Origin: Meandrina meandrites
Lineage: Eukaryota > Cnidaria > Anthozoa > Scleractinia > Meandrinidae
Direction: 5' to 3'
DNA length: 64,000 bases
NCBI GenBank assembly: GCA_963693305.1
Contig: OY855904.1
Span: 40,842,804 to 40,906,803 of the forward strand
Shown here one piece after another: positions 51,039 to 64,000 of this stretch. Position numbers and translations under genes: made by a program. Position 1 is the first letter of the stretch. Every line of letters starts with the position of its first letter. A model generated the notes under the pieces. The model saw only the letters and a program-made list of their open reading frames with translations, made no database searches and was not told where the DNA came from.

Positions 51039-54000
51039 CGTCCGTCCAGACTCTGAGGGAGGGGGAGGGGAGTCACAGGACAATTACCGCCTTGGTTACT
51101 GTAAATCTTTGATATTGAACTTCCATGTCATGGTCAATTGACAGCTGTCAAAACAAGGTATTCGCTGACCAGTATCACATGACCATATCGCGGGCTCAGG
51201 CGGTGAGCTAATCGAGGAGACGTCTTTTTTGGAAGTTGACCGCTGACCAGGTAATGGTTTTCCGGTTGATCGCGGGCTCAAGTACTCAGTTTTTCACTTA
51301 GCCTGATAATTTTATCATCGCGTAAATTCAGATTTAAATAAAGGGCAAGGTAAATAACCGAGAAGCTCTGCTTTTAGGCTTGGCTAAATCTATTTTAGAA
51401 ATAATAAGTTTAGTTTTTTTTTCGCATGTTAAATGAATGATCTGGACATTTCATTTCAACTTAAACGAAGCAATTGTACGAAAAGGCGGCAAATCTTTGG
51501 TACGCTGTTCACCTTTAAAGCTCCTTTAAAGCTGAATGAAAGGTCTACGCGAAGAAAGCTGCTGGCAAACATCGATTTTCGTGAATATTTCTCGCTTTAT
51601 TTACTCATCTACCTCATGGAAACTTATGCCAAATGATTTAGGACAACCTCTTAACGGGAAGATCCGAAATAATTGCCGATTTGAACATGATATACTGGAT
51701 AACAAGTCAAAAAGAGCGCGATGTGCAGGGTTCGACCTACGGCTGAGCAAGGCTGAATATCACTGAATTGAGCTCAATTAAAAGTGGATTCAGAGCCGAT
51801 CAAGTTCATTGAAGTAAAGGATAAAAGACTGTTAAAGGCTACACCGATGGAAAGAGAGAAATTGATGTTCGGTGATAATTCATATAATGTATATGTCGGT
51901 TGTGTTGGACTAAGCATGCAACGAATTTGCCGTGTTCGTCTCCGATATTATTGGGCTGGTTTGAAAGCTTATCCCTGCAGAATTTATAAGCCTTCTTCAA
52001 TAATGAGGTAACAAACGTAAATGTATGCACTAAGCATAAGCCTAATTTTATATTGAGAGAATTATACTTCATTTATGAATGAATTTGAAGTTGTGTCGGT
52101 TTTCAGATCTTCACGTAAATATTTATCAAGCCTGTTCATGGTTGTACATTTTACACATTTGTTTAGTAAATATTTTGTTTAGACTAATTATTTTCAGTTT
52201 TAGTTATTGGACTTATTGGAGTTAACTGTGATGTTCATTATTGGATTTTGAAAACAAATTATTTAGCTTCACGGATCAAAATCGCGATTTCGGCTCGCTT
52301 GCATTTGTTTTGTTTCTCTTTAAAATATCACTGCTTATTAGTGAGTGTGTTGAATTTGCCGGTTTCGTTGCGAGTTACCTGTGCTAGGCTGAGTGGGTTC
52401 AGACTTAACCTACCGCATATTTACTTACCAGAAATGAAGAAAATTCATTCAGTTCTCTACATTAAATTCTCTTAGATATTTGGCAACGCGTACGATAGCA
52501 CAGAATTAGTAAATCATGCAACCAAACCGCAACGAAAGGAAGACGGTTCAAAACAGTCAAAACATCATTGTAAGGTTATTCTAAGTTAGCGTGCACCACT
52601 TTCCAAATCACAAACGGCCACAATAATTCTTACACAAACACTGCTTTAAAATGACTTACATAACCGGCACCATCAATTTGCAGTGTTTGTTTTGCCGCCG
52701 TGAATTTCTCAGTTTGCCGTGGCGTGAGTTCATTTAGTTTACTGTGTTTAGCAGCGAGTTCACTTTATTTTTCTGTACGTACTTTGTTTTTGCCCTGAGT
52801 TGATTTTCTTGCCCTAACAGTTTTGTAGTAATCAAAACAAGGTCAAGGTTCTTTTTACCTTGAGTAACTCAGAGGTCGTAGAGGTGTATTACGAATTAGT
52901 GTACAGTAAACGTTGTAAAAAGTTTTACTAAGATTTGTTTTGCGCCTACGTGCGTACGTGAGGAACCCAATAAAGTGCACTCGTCAATTTCAATTTTAGA
53001 ACCTGTCACTTAGGCAGGAAAATTCAGACGGGTTAATCACGAAATATACTGACGTCGCTTTCGTCAACAAAATCATGAGAGGTTTTTTGTACCAATATGG
53101 GCCACCGTATAAGCCTAGAAATATAGTGTGGTTTCTTATTTGGTAACACTGTAATTTACTCGAGCAAAAAAAAAAAAAGAAGATAAATGGGAGCTCCGCT
53201 TTTAGGCCTGCCTAAATCTATATATTACAAATTGTAGCTAGTCAGACCTTCTTCCGTAATATAAACAGTATAATTAATTTGAAATGTGCGTTTCATTTGC
53301 TTTTTTTTTATTATTAGTGGGTACTCCGCTTCAGTTCCCGCCTTCCTGAGGGTATTCTCATTTGTTCAGTTGTTGACTGCTACAGGGATTCTTATTCGTG
53401 GCAGGATAAAAATATGTCGGGGGAATGAAGGAGCCTATGTATATAGTCTATGGACCCTCCTACATCTTCTCATCTAAAAGAAAATGTATACATACAATAA
53501 TACTACAAAAGCATAAACAAATTCATGGGGCGTTTTTCCGGTTTCACACAATTCCTCTGTCGACTCAATGCCGCTCTAAATGGAATCATTTGACAGTTGC
53601 TCATGTAAGCGTAGAAGTCATGCAGATCATTTAAAGAGTCAGTGTCAACAAGAGTGCTTGTGCGTTTGTTTTGAAGGAGTCAATTACATTCTGATTGGCT
53701 ATCACGTGCACAATCATTTAAAAATACACTATGACATATGAAAGCCACCTCACGGTCGACGGACACAATTTCAAAGAGTTAAGGGCACTGACGAGAAAAG
53801 CACTTCGAAACACATGAGAAAAGGGCGGATTTTCCTTAAATGAAAAATGTATCCCGGCGCTCAAAGCATCAGAGGTGAAATGGCTCTTTAAAAAACAGTT
53901 TTTCTGTAAAGTTTATTATGCTACATATTGTTCTGGAAACGAAAGACACGCATGAACTGAAACTGCTTAATGATCCCAAGTTGAATAAACATAGAGTCCA

Positions 54001-57000
54001 CAGATCGTCCTAAATAAAAATCCTCTCTCTTTGACCCGATCCAACTTCAACATAAATCATTGTACAGTTGTTTTAAGTCTGTGGTATAGAATTCAATTGA
54101 ATAAAATATTGGAACAACCTATTCTTGCGGGATAAAACTTTCTCAATATGGTCGACTTACTCTGCCTTTTACCACGCGACAAAGGGCAAGGGGAAGCACC
54201 TTAAAGTAATATTAACCCCCACCACTCGAAAAGTTGATTAGAAATCTTTACCTTCACAACTCTCGCTCTCTTGAATTGTTGGTGAAATATTCTTTAGTCA
54301 AGAAGGTACTCGTTTGGCGTGGGGTATGTTTACCTGTTGAAAATAATTGGTATTGTTATTGCTTTTCACCGTATACAGCCAATCAGCTATTTCATTCACT
54401 GTTTCAGATGATAAACTATGAGTTCACGACAACGAACTAAATTATGGGGAAGCAGCGGTGTGACTTTAATTGTGTGTTAAGGGCTAAGCTTGTAAACCCG
54501 AGTTTCAGGGTCAAATCTTCTTTGTTATGTTGTAGAACTCTGTTCGTAGACTCGTAATTTGCCATCAAAATCAAAGAATAAAATATATCGTTGGCTGTAA
54601 AACGAAATAAAAAAGGTAAATAAGAAACTGGTGTTGTCAAGCTGACATTTGAAACAAAATTTTCAGTGGTTGGGGATTTGCACATGCATCAGTACAGAAA
54701 AACCGTTTAGAGAATTTTTTTTTTAATTATTTTATTTTTATAATGCTTTCCATTGCACTTTGTCTCGTGGTAAAAGATAGTGTAAAGCGACCATACTGAG
54801 TAATGTTTTCTCGCAAGCCGGAATAGGTTCTTCCAATACGTTACTGAAATTATTTCCACACAAAAGACTTGAACAACTGAAAAATCATGATTCATTTTGA
54901 AGTTGGATTGGGTCAAATTAAGACAGATGATTTCTATTTAGAACAATCTTTAAACTCGATGTTTATTCAACATGGGATCAATCAGCAGTTTCTCATCCTG
55001 TAATTTCTAGAACAGCATAGAGCACAATGAGCCCATAATGAATTTTACTAGGAACTAGGCGAGGTGCTATGGAAAGTATCAAGGTTTTTTTTTACCAATG
55101 TTACATTAAGGCTGCTATTTTTATCTGAGCGTGAAATTTTCTTTTATCACACTGTTTTTCTTTTACTATGGAAATACCGACAAGAGTTGATTGTTCCAGT
55201 GTGTATAATTTAACTGACTTCTACACCTGAGACCGGAACAGCTGTCAAATGATTCAAGTAAAAGCGGCATTGAATCGACCGATGAGTTGTGTGAAAGTGG
55301 AAAGAAAAAAAGGGCGCACCATTCAATTGTTTCAGCGTTTGGAACAAATTTGTATTTATACAGTTTCTTCCCGTGAGTTGATTATCTTTGGCTGTGAGTT
55401 GAAAGGATTATATGGAGTGCAAATCGAGTGCAGTGATGTCAATTTCAATTTTAGGACTAATGAAAGTGAGACGACAAGATACGCCACGATTGCACGAAGT
55501 ATTTACGTCTCGTACGAATTATTTTATATTGCCATGATTTAATTTAGCTCTACCTCAAATAATTCGTTTTGCTGTGAGCATGAGGTATTCAGTTTAACCG
55601 TGAGCAAATTTTAATTTATTTTGCACCTATACGAGTTTCCGCATACTTTTTATACTTTGGCCGCTTATTTAAAGGTATGGAAACATTGTAAAATACAGTA
55701 AAAATAAAGAAATGGGGAAATCTGCTTTTAGACTTGCCTAAATTTACACATATCCTTTATATTCTGTGAGATAAGAAGATGTAAGTAGATCCAAAATAGC
55801 TCGTTCAATTTCGCATCCCCCCGGCATATTTACTCCATCGGAGTATTCCGTCCAATAAGAGTCCGAATCAACAATCTCAACAAATGAGGATACATTCATA
55901 GAACCAGGAATTCAAGCCGAATAGCTACTAATTATTTTGTAGAAAAACGCAAATGATACCCACATTTGTAATGAATTAACTGCTTATATTCCGGAAGAAG
56001 GTTTTACAAGCCATGCCACATTCTGTATGCTCGGAAAATCTGTGCTTAAAAGTACCATATAAAGACGTTTTGCTTCACCACATTCACAATTTGCCTCAAG
56101 CTAGCAACCTTTCAACGTGTGTGTCCCGCTCCCTGAGGATAACAAGAGAAGCTCTCCATAATGAAACAAAGCTTATTTGAGAAATACCTGTCATGGCCAC
56201 GGTGGACGCGTGATTTACTGTTTCACCAGGCATTCTTCCAGCAACTTTAAAACGATTCCCCATCATGTTTGCCGAGAAGAGAAAATCCCTCTCCCGCATC
56301 CTGCTAAAATTTATGTTGGACAAAGGCGGCTTTTTAATTTGACACCATCTGTGACTCAGTATTTATTCAGCTTGGGATCACTTAAACTGTCAGCGAATCT
56401 AACGGGTTTATGTTCCAACTTTTCTCGAGAAGTCCCTGCCTTCTTTTCAGTTTCGCGACACAGTTTCCTCATGTACGTTGAACTGTTTCCATCCCTTGGT
56501 TCAGTAGCTATACTTCTTCGCTTATTTTTGCCATTAAAACAGAAGGGTGAAAGCAACCCTACAAAAAGGGTTCAGTGTCTTGACCAGTTTAACGTGATAT
56601 TATCCTAACATAAGCCGCTTTTAAAAATATTATGGAACTAGCCAAAAAACGACGGCATTCTTATGAGCGCATTTCCGAGAAAGCCACTGAACCATTCAAT
56701 ATCACTTAAAAAAAAAAAAAAAGAAAACTACACATATGCTGCATTCCAAAGGAATTTCATGGTAACGAAGAAAAAAACGAAAAATCGCTGGACTCTTGGC
56801 TTTCTTTTAACTTACTATTCTAACAAAAACACTTTATCACATATAGAACCGTTCATTTAAATTATCGTTCTATCAGTACATGCTTGTTTATGTTTCCAGG
56901 ATAACGTAGACCCTAATGATTTTTTTTACCTGTGAGATTGAGTACATCTTTATGCGTTAACTTGTTGTGCTCGATATTATTTAAATGAGTTCTACAACTG

Positions 57001-57235
57001 AGGCGTGGACAACTGTCAAATTATTCAAATGGAGAAAAATTTTTCCCATAGTAATCATACTCTCGGAATGTTATTTTCGGCTTATACATTTTCATAAGAC
57101 CATGCGAGGCAGAGTTTTAATTTTGCACCATCTGTGAACACAATACTTATTCGACTTGGGATAATTTAGCAGTTTCTTGGCTTTGTCTTCCAGAATAACA
57201 TGGAGCTTAATGAACCTTACTAGACAAAACTAAAG
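51039..57235. other. AT-rich spacer with diverged repeats, no gene
   Basis: No exon-intron gene recognised. GCT(C/T)(C/T)GCTTTTAGGC-type words followed by TGCCTAAAT recur at 51365, 53193 and 55721. TCAATTTCAATTTTAG recurs at 52986 and 55439. These suggest unit lengths of about 1.8-2.5 kb for an old repeat family. Numerous short open frames lack support. Confidence 0.4.
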
Positions 57236-57239
57236 CCGT

Positions 57240-58200
57240 ATTAGCAGCATGGTCGGCTTACCCTATATCAACATCTAAAGAAGTTCTATGTTAAGTTTCA
57301 AGTTGACGAAAGCATCTGTTACCTAATTGCTTATCCACCCTACGGTTAGATAATACTAGCCATTTATTTTATCTATTTTTAAACCCACAGAAGACTCGCC
57401 ATACTTTAAATTCCTTTGTCTGCCAGGGCAGACCAAGGTCAAGTCGCGAGCTACCAAAGATCATATTCATTTTATAACATAATAGCATGAAACATGTGAG
57501 TTTGCATGGGAATATTTACGAGATGTCTTAGGAAACTGGAATACTCAAACATTTCCAACAAAGAGTTTTCTTATTTCCATGATATATATCTTGTTGTCCG
57601 TGCCCCTTACTTTGCTGAGTTGAGCCGATTTAATCGAGTTGTCGCTTTGCAGTAGGCTTGGTGTCGAAACCCAGAAAGCGATATCTCGCTGGAACCGCCA
57701 AAATCCCGCTTGTAGTCTGCCATCGTTTTTTTTTTTTTTTTGAAAAGAGAAAAACTATCTAAAAGTGTGATTCACGGTCCTTTAATTTTGACAAGTTATT
57801 TGAGATAATAATAATTTTAAAAATTATTTTTTTCTTTCTAGGCGCGTCAATATATAGATAACTTTAAAGTATGTTCTCTTTCCAAAGTTAAATTAAAATT
57901 TACATTTTTTTAACCGTGATTTTGTTTTTCAGTTGATAATTTTCCTTTCACCTAAGAAAGCAAATAAATAAGACTCCCATTTGTCCATCTAAATAGTGGA
58001 TAAATTGCCTTATTTTATGGAAAATTCATCTATCTCTGTGGGGTGGATAGCAATTATATGTCTGATGATTTCGCTATTTAAGCCAAGCGATTTTAATGTG
58101 TTCATTACTTTCTACGCCAAACTTGGATCATTCTGATCAAAGAGTATTTTACCAACAAGCCAAGAAAGATAAAGCAACCTTCAAGGTAGGGATGTCACAA
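57240..58200. repeat. Right distal arm of the inverted duplication
   Basis: Reverse complement of blocks at about 15446-16870 (see that entry). The order of blocks is preserved in mirror image. Confidence 0.65.
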
Positions 58201-58679
58201 AAATCTGCTAAGTTTTCTTGTAGTCGGGTTTTAACATTTTACCAATTAACAGCATCTCAATTAACGTCTTTTTCACTTATTTTCTTGTGGCATTTCTCCT
58301 TGCACTTTATGTCGTGGTTAAGGTAGAGTTAGTCGACCATGTTGAGACAGTGACATATTGTCCTGAAGACTTCTTTGACCTCTATGCCATTCTACTGACC
58401 TAATTTAACGCTTGAGAGAAAAGTCAAAAGTAGTGATCGCAAGTCGTTCGAGGCTATCAAAACAAGGCGTAAAATGTGACGTTTAAATGTCGTTTAAATA
58501 TAAAAATGTCTTAATTTGTTGAAGGAGAACGATTTTTCCGCCGTGTTGAATTTCCAATTGTTGATGTTTTCTACCCTTTCGGTGATAAACTGTATTTCGA
58601 CTTCTTTCTTTTTTCCAATTCGATTTTGCTTTTTGTCTTGTGCTATTACTTACAGAAAGTTGATCATGCCGGATGGAAA

Positions 58680-59735
58680 ACTTGATTTACAGTTCTCTCA
58701 TTTGGCGAAATAATTTCAGATAAAAATGCTATGAAAAGTTTTTTTTTTCAATTTTTATAGCGCTATCTTTTTCTGAGCGTAAATTTTTCTTTTATTTTAA
58801 TAATCTTCTTCTGAAATGTTCCCTTTATTCCAAAAAGTTGACTCTGACCAAAGCGCGACTCTAATTCGCTTGTCTGCGGACAGGCATCCCAAGGTTAAGA
58901 TGCCGTGCACGTGGCACAGCGACGATCATATTATGTAATAGCGGTGGAGCTGTATAAACAGATTGTGTAGGAATATTTACGATATGGCTTAGGTACAATT
59001 TTCAATTCCCCCTGAAATTCCCTAACTCGTTTATTTCTTTTTTCTTCTTCTTCTTTCCGTCTGTGCGCAAACTATGGTGATTCGAGGCGGTTTCAGCGAG
59101 TTATTGCTTACTAACGTTTTTACACCAAAACTATAAGGGAGCGATAACTCGCTTAAAACGCCTTAACAAAGTAAGGGCAGATACAGCACGAAATATATCG
59201 AGGAAATAACCTAAGATTTTTTTAAGGATTTTAGGGTATTCTGGTTTCCCATGCAAACTCTTATGTTTTACTGCTATTATGTAACAATATAAATATGTTT
59301 GCTGGCTTACGACTTCCCTTCAGCTGCCTGTCAGCAGACAAATGAATCAGACTACGGCGAGTCTTCTGTAGTTTTAACAATAGATGAAATAAATGGCTCG
59401 TGTTTTAAACAGGTTTAAAATAGAATTGTTTAGATTTCGTCATCCCAAAAATAACCCAGCTTCCCCGGGTGGGTCCAAACGGTCCAAAAAGAGAATATAC
59501 CACAGGTTGACACCAAACGCAGGTAGAAAGGAATTCATTTTACCATTCACTAATTGCTAACTTCACACGAATTGTAAATGTGACAAACCAAAACGGTTTT
59601 ATGGAACATACAAAATGTAAAACAGAATAAAACATTCTCTGGTAAGAAATATTAAAAACTATTAGCTTCCTTCAGACGGTCTGCTGACTTCAACCAATAA
59701 AAGTTCGTTATAAAATAAAGCGCTACAGAGGCTAC
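58680..59735 (+). repeat. Copy 2 of the 1.05-kb direct repeat pair
   Basis: Collinear with 27170-28210. It interrupts the inverted-duplication arm, so it arrived later. Confidence 0.75.
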
Positions 59736-59939
59736 GAATTTAACATTTTATAGAATATAAAAAGACAAACAACCAATAATCTCACAGAAACCTTTGTCAG
59801 CAACAACGGACCAAATTTCGCAAGCGCACTGATTCGAATATATCCTTGCTGAGGACGGCATCAAGCGCACCAGTCTTGCCATATCACCCAGGCAGAGTGA
59901 GCGGTTACAGCTTTAAGGAAGGTGTAGAAAACATGGAAC

Positions 59940-60130
59940 TGTGAAACATGTAGCATTGTCACGATTCCTGCTCAATTACCGAACAACGCCACACTCAACA
60001 ACAAGGGCCCCACCAGCCGAGCAGATGATGAAGAGATGGTTGAAGACGAAACAAGGGCTTATTTTAGCAACACTTCAAGCCTGGTTAGACGGAGGCAAGA
60101 AAATCAGAAAGATGCATATAGCCGCCAGAA
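59940..60130 (+). pseudogene. Gypsy integrase C-terminal remnant
   Basis: The frame reads ALSRFLLNYRTTPHSTTRAP followed by PAEQMMKR. This matches the gypsy integrase 'F-L-x-x-YR-T-TPHSTT ... PAELL' segment. The 3' part, DGGKKIRKMHIA, is shared in mirror image with about 12000. No other parts of the element are visible. Confidence 0.6.
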
Positions 60131-60959
60131 CTTGAACGCAGTGATCATGAGCTTCTCAGGGAATTATCTAGCTGTACGCGACAGATGTACATACTGTTTT
60201 TTTTTTTTTTTTTTTACAAATATTATTATTCACAGACATGATTATGGACAAAATTTTGTACTATCAAGCTTAAACTGCAAACTGCTTCTGAAGCTTATTC
60301 ACTTGAGAAGCTTTCAAAAGAAGATTGACAAGCGTTTTTACAGAAACTTTAAAATCCGCTATATTTTCTTACCAGACAAAGCTTGAATCATTTGCGCGCA
60401 AATGGCGACGTAGATATTCACCAATGGAATTGTGAACGGGGCGGATTTGGCAATATGTTTTCTATGAAGTGAGTAAACATCTGTATACGAGATATAGTGC
60501 AGCTACCATCCAACACAGGAACGCCTAAAATCCTAGTAGCTAAACGTCTAGTCAGTAACCGCGTATACCAGAACGTTTCAAAGATTTCGAGAGAAAAAAG
60601 AACGTTTCAAACATAATAAATTCTGAACTTTTTAGCTACATGTCATATTGTTTATCAACGTTGATAAGGGATTCACGTGAATCGTTACATGACAGACATT
60701 ACGACCATTCACCGTTGTAAGACAAGAGTTTCGTATCGTCTTGTTTACTTTAGAATAGCCAAAAGTTTTGAGAGGGAGGAATATTATAATCTAGTAACTT
60801 ATCAGCAACCGGATACCCATTTTTGTTCAACGTTTCAACTTAATTCAGATGTTATAATTATTGTAATAGAACAGCAAGTATATGTTACATAAACTCGCGT
60901 CTCATTGATTTATTACAGTGATGCCTATCATAAATAGAATGCATCTCATCATCATCAGT

Positions 60960-61140
60960 AACCCTGGACAGCACAGTTCTGCAAATTTGCATACGTCACG
61001 AAGAATGTCGTTAGAAGTTTGAAACTTTTGTGAAACCGTACTAAAATCCTAGCCTTTGGCAATCCTATGTTATTAAGGTTGTATGCGATTTTCCTTGTTA
61101 AGCGCGCGCTACAAAGACGGCCTACAAAAATCGCATGCGA
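60960..61140. repeat. Right arm of the inverted duplication, receptor upstream region
   Basis: Mirror match of 11530-11700, ending about 110 bp before the right receptor's first exon. Confidence 0.7.
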
Positions 61141-61252
61141 CAGCATTGCACCGACCAAATATACATTTTCTTTATTTCTGTTAGAAAAAGGATAGAGACA
61201 GTAATGTTAACGGCACAAATAGATTGTGTCTTATTTCACTTCCCCCCCGCAG

Positions 61253-63301
61253 GTTCATCCACAGGGAAGATGGCTCCAGGGCAAACGTGGAGCAGTTACA
61301 TGACAGTACTTTCATCACTGCACATTTTAATGTTACATGAAAAGCATTATGTCATAGCTACACAAGGTAAACAAGTTTCTTTTCATCAGTTTTTTCCCTA
61401 AAGTAAGCTGTTAATACCAACAAAAGCGTTCCAAGAATTAAACCCAAGAATGAATATGCAAAATACTCCTCAGAAATATGCACAAGTTACCAGGATTTTA
61501 GAAACGATAAGTCGACGATACCCTAGCTACAATGGCCAATGTACCAGCCGCAACAGCCTTCCTTTCTACTTTAAGTGAATACCATCCATCTATACAGTTT
61601 ACAATGGAGATTGCCTAGAACAACAAGCTACCGTTCCTCGGTATAATGATTGAGAAAATAGACTACCAACTTACAGCGAGGGTCTATCGGAAACCAACAA
61701 ATACTGGTTTACTCCTTCATTACCAGAGCCACGTTGATCAGCGTTACAAAAGATCCCTTCTGAAAACCATGCTGAACCAGGCATACCGCTTCTCATCATC
61801 AAGGGATTTATTTGCGATTGAATGTGAACACCTCAAGTAGATGTTTATAAAACTCAAGTATCCACTGAACCTCATCAACTCATCAATTGCTACTTTTTTC
61901 GATTCTGTTGTCCAAACCCGCGGTGAAATCTCTGCGACTGACAGAGAAACACAAAAACCCGTACGGATTACTCTACCCTTTAAAGATCATAACTCTGCTG
62001 ACGCCGTACGCAAACAGCTAAACGATCTTGGAAAGAAAATTGGAATTGAGCTGCAACCGGTTTACACAAGTGCTAAGATCTGCGACAAATTGAAGTTACA
62101 AGAGGAGAAGCCTGCTTTGGTGAACAATTAGTGAGTAGTTTATTCCTTCAAGTGTGATCAGTGTGATGCTGATTATATTGTTTATACAACACGACATCTT
62201 CATCGACGCATAGAGGAGCACAAAACCTCTGTTATTGGCAAGCACATTAAAGAAGTCCATTGTGTCGGGAGTCATCTGTCATCTGTCGGGAAACATCTAA
62301 CAAAGATGTTTTCCATGTTGAAGAAATGCCAAGGAAAACTGGATTGTTTAGTTAACGAGATGCTGCTAATTCGTGAAAGAAGACCTACACTAAACACGCT
62401 GTCGGACTCAATACGTGCAAAAGTATTTATTTAATTTAATGCAGCACGCCCCGACAGTGTGAACGCTAATTACCGCGAAACAGTTCTTTTAAATATTCTA
62501 ACATACTCTGTCACCTTTATTTGTACTTAAACTTGAAACTCGACCGTTATCTTTCTTTCTACTTGATAATGGAGTCAATATGATTCCGAAACGTCGTAAT
62601 CTTATTTCGCTTATTTTTATAGTCAATGATATTCGCAGCGTTTAAATAATTTCATCAACATCTTAAAAGGCACGTGCAACATGTTTAACACACACATTAC
62701 CTTATAAACAAGAGAGATGACTGTCTCTTTTGGTTGTTTGCTTCCTGTTTAGTTAGTACATCATGCGACTTTGACAACGGACTTTGTGATGGCTGGCGAC
62801 GGTCTAGCGTAGGTGACTTTAACTGGACACTTCATACAGGGCAAACGGTGACTCTCTTTACAGGTCCGGATTACGATCATACAAGTGGGTTAGGTAAGAG
62901 AAATAGCATCCGATCCGCTTCATTGCTATTTGTTCGGTTGCTTCGACGTTGTTTGTGTGTTTTCGATTTGTTTTTTGTTTTTGTTTTTTTTTTTTGCTAT
63001 GTTATAAATAAATAAATATTTGCTCTGCTTTGGGAAGGTCAAGTAATGTTGTTCTTTATTGTCAGGATCCTACATGTACGTGGAGTCGTCCATTCCCCGA
63101 GTCGAAGGTGATAAAGCAATTCTTGAGCTTTCTGTAGCTGGAAATGGACAACTGTCTTGTCTAACATTCTATTATCACATGTATGGAGGCTATACGGGAG
63201 CACTCAATGTCTTCAGCGGAAATGTCTTGGTATTCAACGAAACCGGAAACCATGGTCAATACTGGATAGAAGTAAGAAGAAATATTTATTTGCAAAGGAC
63301 T
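61253..63301 (+). CDS. Second MAM-domain receptor, 5' part (continues beyond the window)
   Basis: Exon 1 runs from a CGCAG acceptor at 61253, with the ATG at 61270, to 61366 (CAAG|GTAAAC). Exon 2 is 62753-62893 and exon 3 is 63066-63301. Coding lengths of 97, 141 and 236 nt and the phases equal those of the left gene. The products share the signal peptide end (EKHYV.ATQG), TSCDFDNGLCDGW and SCLTFYYHMYGG. Changes are scattered and no stop interrupts the exons, so the gene is probably functional. The MAM-closing exon should lie beyond 64000, past the satellite. Head-to-head orientation with the left gene reflects an inverted duplication. Confidence 0.85.
61630..62600 (+). mobile_element. Penelope-like retroelement fragment (RT end, GIY-YIG nuclease, 3' end)
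   Basis: Frames in order give YRKPTNTGLLLHYQSHVDQR and KRSLLKTMLNQAYRFSSS (RT thumb and connector), MFIKLKYPLNLINSSIATFF, then CDADYIVYTTRHLHRRIEEH with KTSVIGKHIKEVH (GIY-YIG nuclease), the MLLIRERRPTLN-type end and a hammerhead-like segment. Several stops separate them. It lies in intron 1 of the right receptor gene. Confidence 0.75.
62562..62597 (+). ncRNA. Hammerhead-ribozyme-like motif at the Penelope 3' end
   Basis: CTTGATAAT is followed by stem GGAGTC, loop AATAT, partner GATTCC, then GAAACGTCG. The GAAA box is intact and the CUGAUGA box has two changes. The stem differs from the 11194-11229 copy by an A-T to C-G swap on both sides, which preserves pairing. Confidence 0.45.
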
Positions 63302-63311
63302 GTAAGTTTTA

Positions 63312-64000
<689 letters not shown>

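Noticed and set aside
61646..62131. Possible host gene in receptor intron 1
   Set aside because: The frames belong to a decayed Penelope-like RT and nuclease.

Overview
This is a window of animal nuclear DNA, most likely from an anthozoan cnidarian such as a stony coral. That is inferred from the AT-rich introns with GT/AG junctions, MAM-domain receptor genes of a type common in corals, Penelope-like and Ty3/gypsy debris, and an anthozoan-style Polinton. The species cannot be proved from the sequence alone.

Host layer: two paralogous MAM-domain membrane receptor genes lie head to head. The left gene (minus strand, start codon 11051, stop 2602) can be modelled completely. It has 11 coding exons totalling 2034 nt, with every junction in phase, and encodes a signal peptide, two MAM domains, a Ser/Thr/Pro linker, a juxtamembrane region, one membrane segment and a short Tyr-containing tail. 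A second, related tail exon lies further downstream at 437-674. The right gene (plus strand, from 61270) shows the same first three coding exons, with identical exon lengths of 97, 141 and 236 nt, and then runs out of the window in a satellite. Homology extends far upstream of both genes, so about 6-17 kb and about 57-63 kb form an old imperfect inverted duplication.

Spacer layer (about 17-57 kb): this holds nested mobile DNA. It includes AT-rich dispersed repeats, a TTAA-flanked non-autonomous DNA transposon (17463-18347), a Ty3/gypsy LTR element with 124-bp LTRs and ATCAT target duplications (21123-25436) that splits an older NHL-like pseudogene, Penelope remnants, and a 4.8-kb transposon with about 595-bp inverted repeats (29623-34432).

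Main feature: a complete 16,430-bp Polinton/Maverick (adintovirus-like provirus) at 34604-51033. It has 308-bp terminal inverted repeats with only two mismatches that I can see, and a short target duplication. The order is protein-primed DNA polymerase B, a small protein, integrase, an unknown protein, a membrane protein, a parvovirus-type phospholipase A2, a second zinc-ribbon protein, adenovirus-type protease, a small virion-type protein, major capsid protein, a basic protein, minor capsid protein, a Pro/Thr-rich protein, packaging ATPase, a collagen-like fibre, an 860-bp control region and two small proteins. Polymerase and integrase fit replication and insertion. The capsid proteins, protease, ATPase, PLA2 and fibre make up a near-complete virion gene set.

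The most unusual signals are: (1) TATATA/TATAAG motifs abutting nearly every start codon of the element; (2) TIRs that are themselves giant palindromes; (3) a collagen-plus-fibre attachment protein; (4) a compact control unit at 49.3-50.0 kb with duplicated heat-shock-type, CCAAT and CACGTG elements, three 51-bp palindrome repeats, octamer and CRE sites and a poly(A) signal; (5) a protease frame without an AUG and an ATPase frame with an early stop; (6) a hammerhead-like stem in the two Penelope copies with a compensatory base-pair change.
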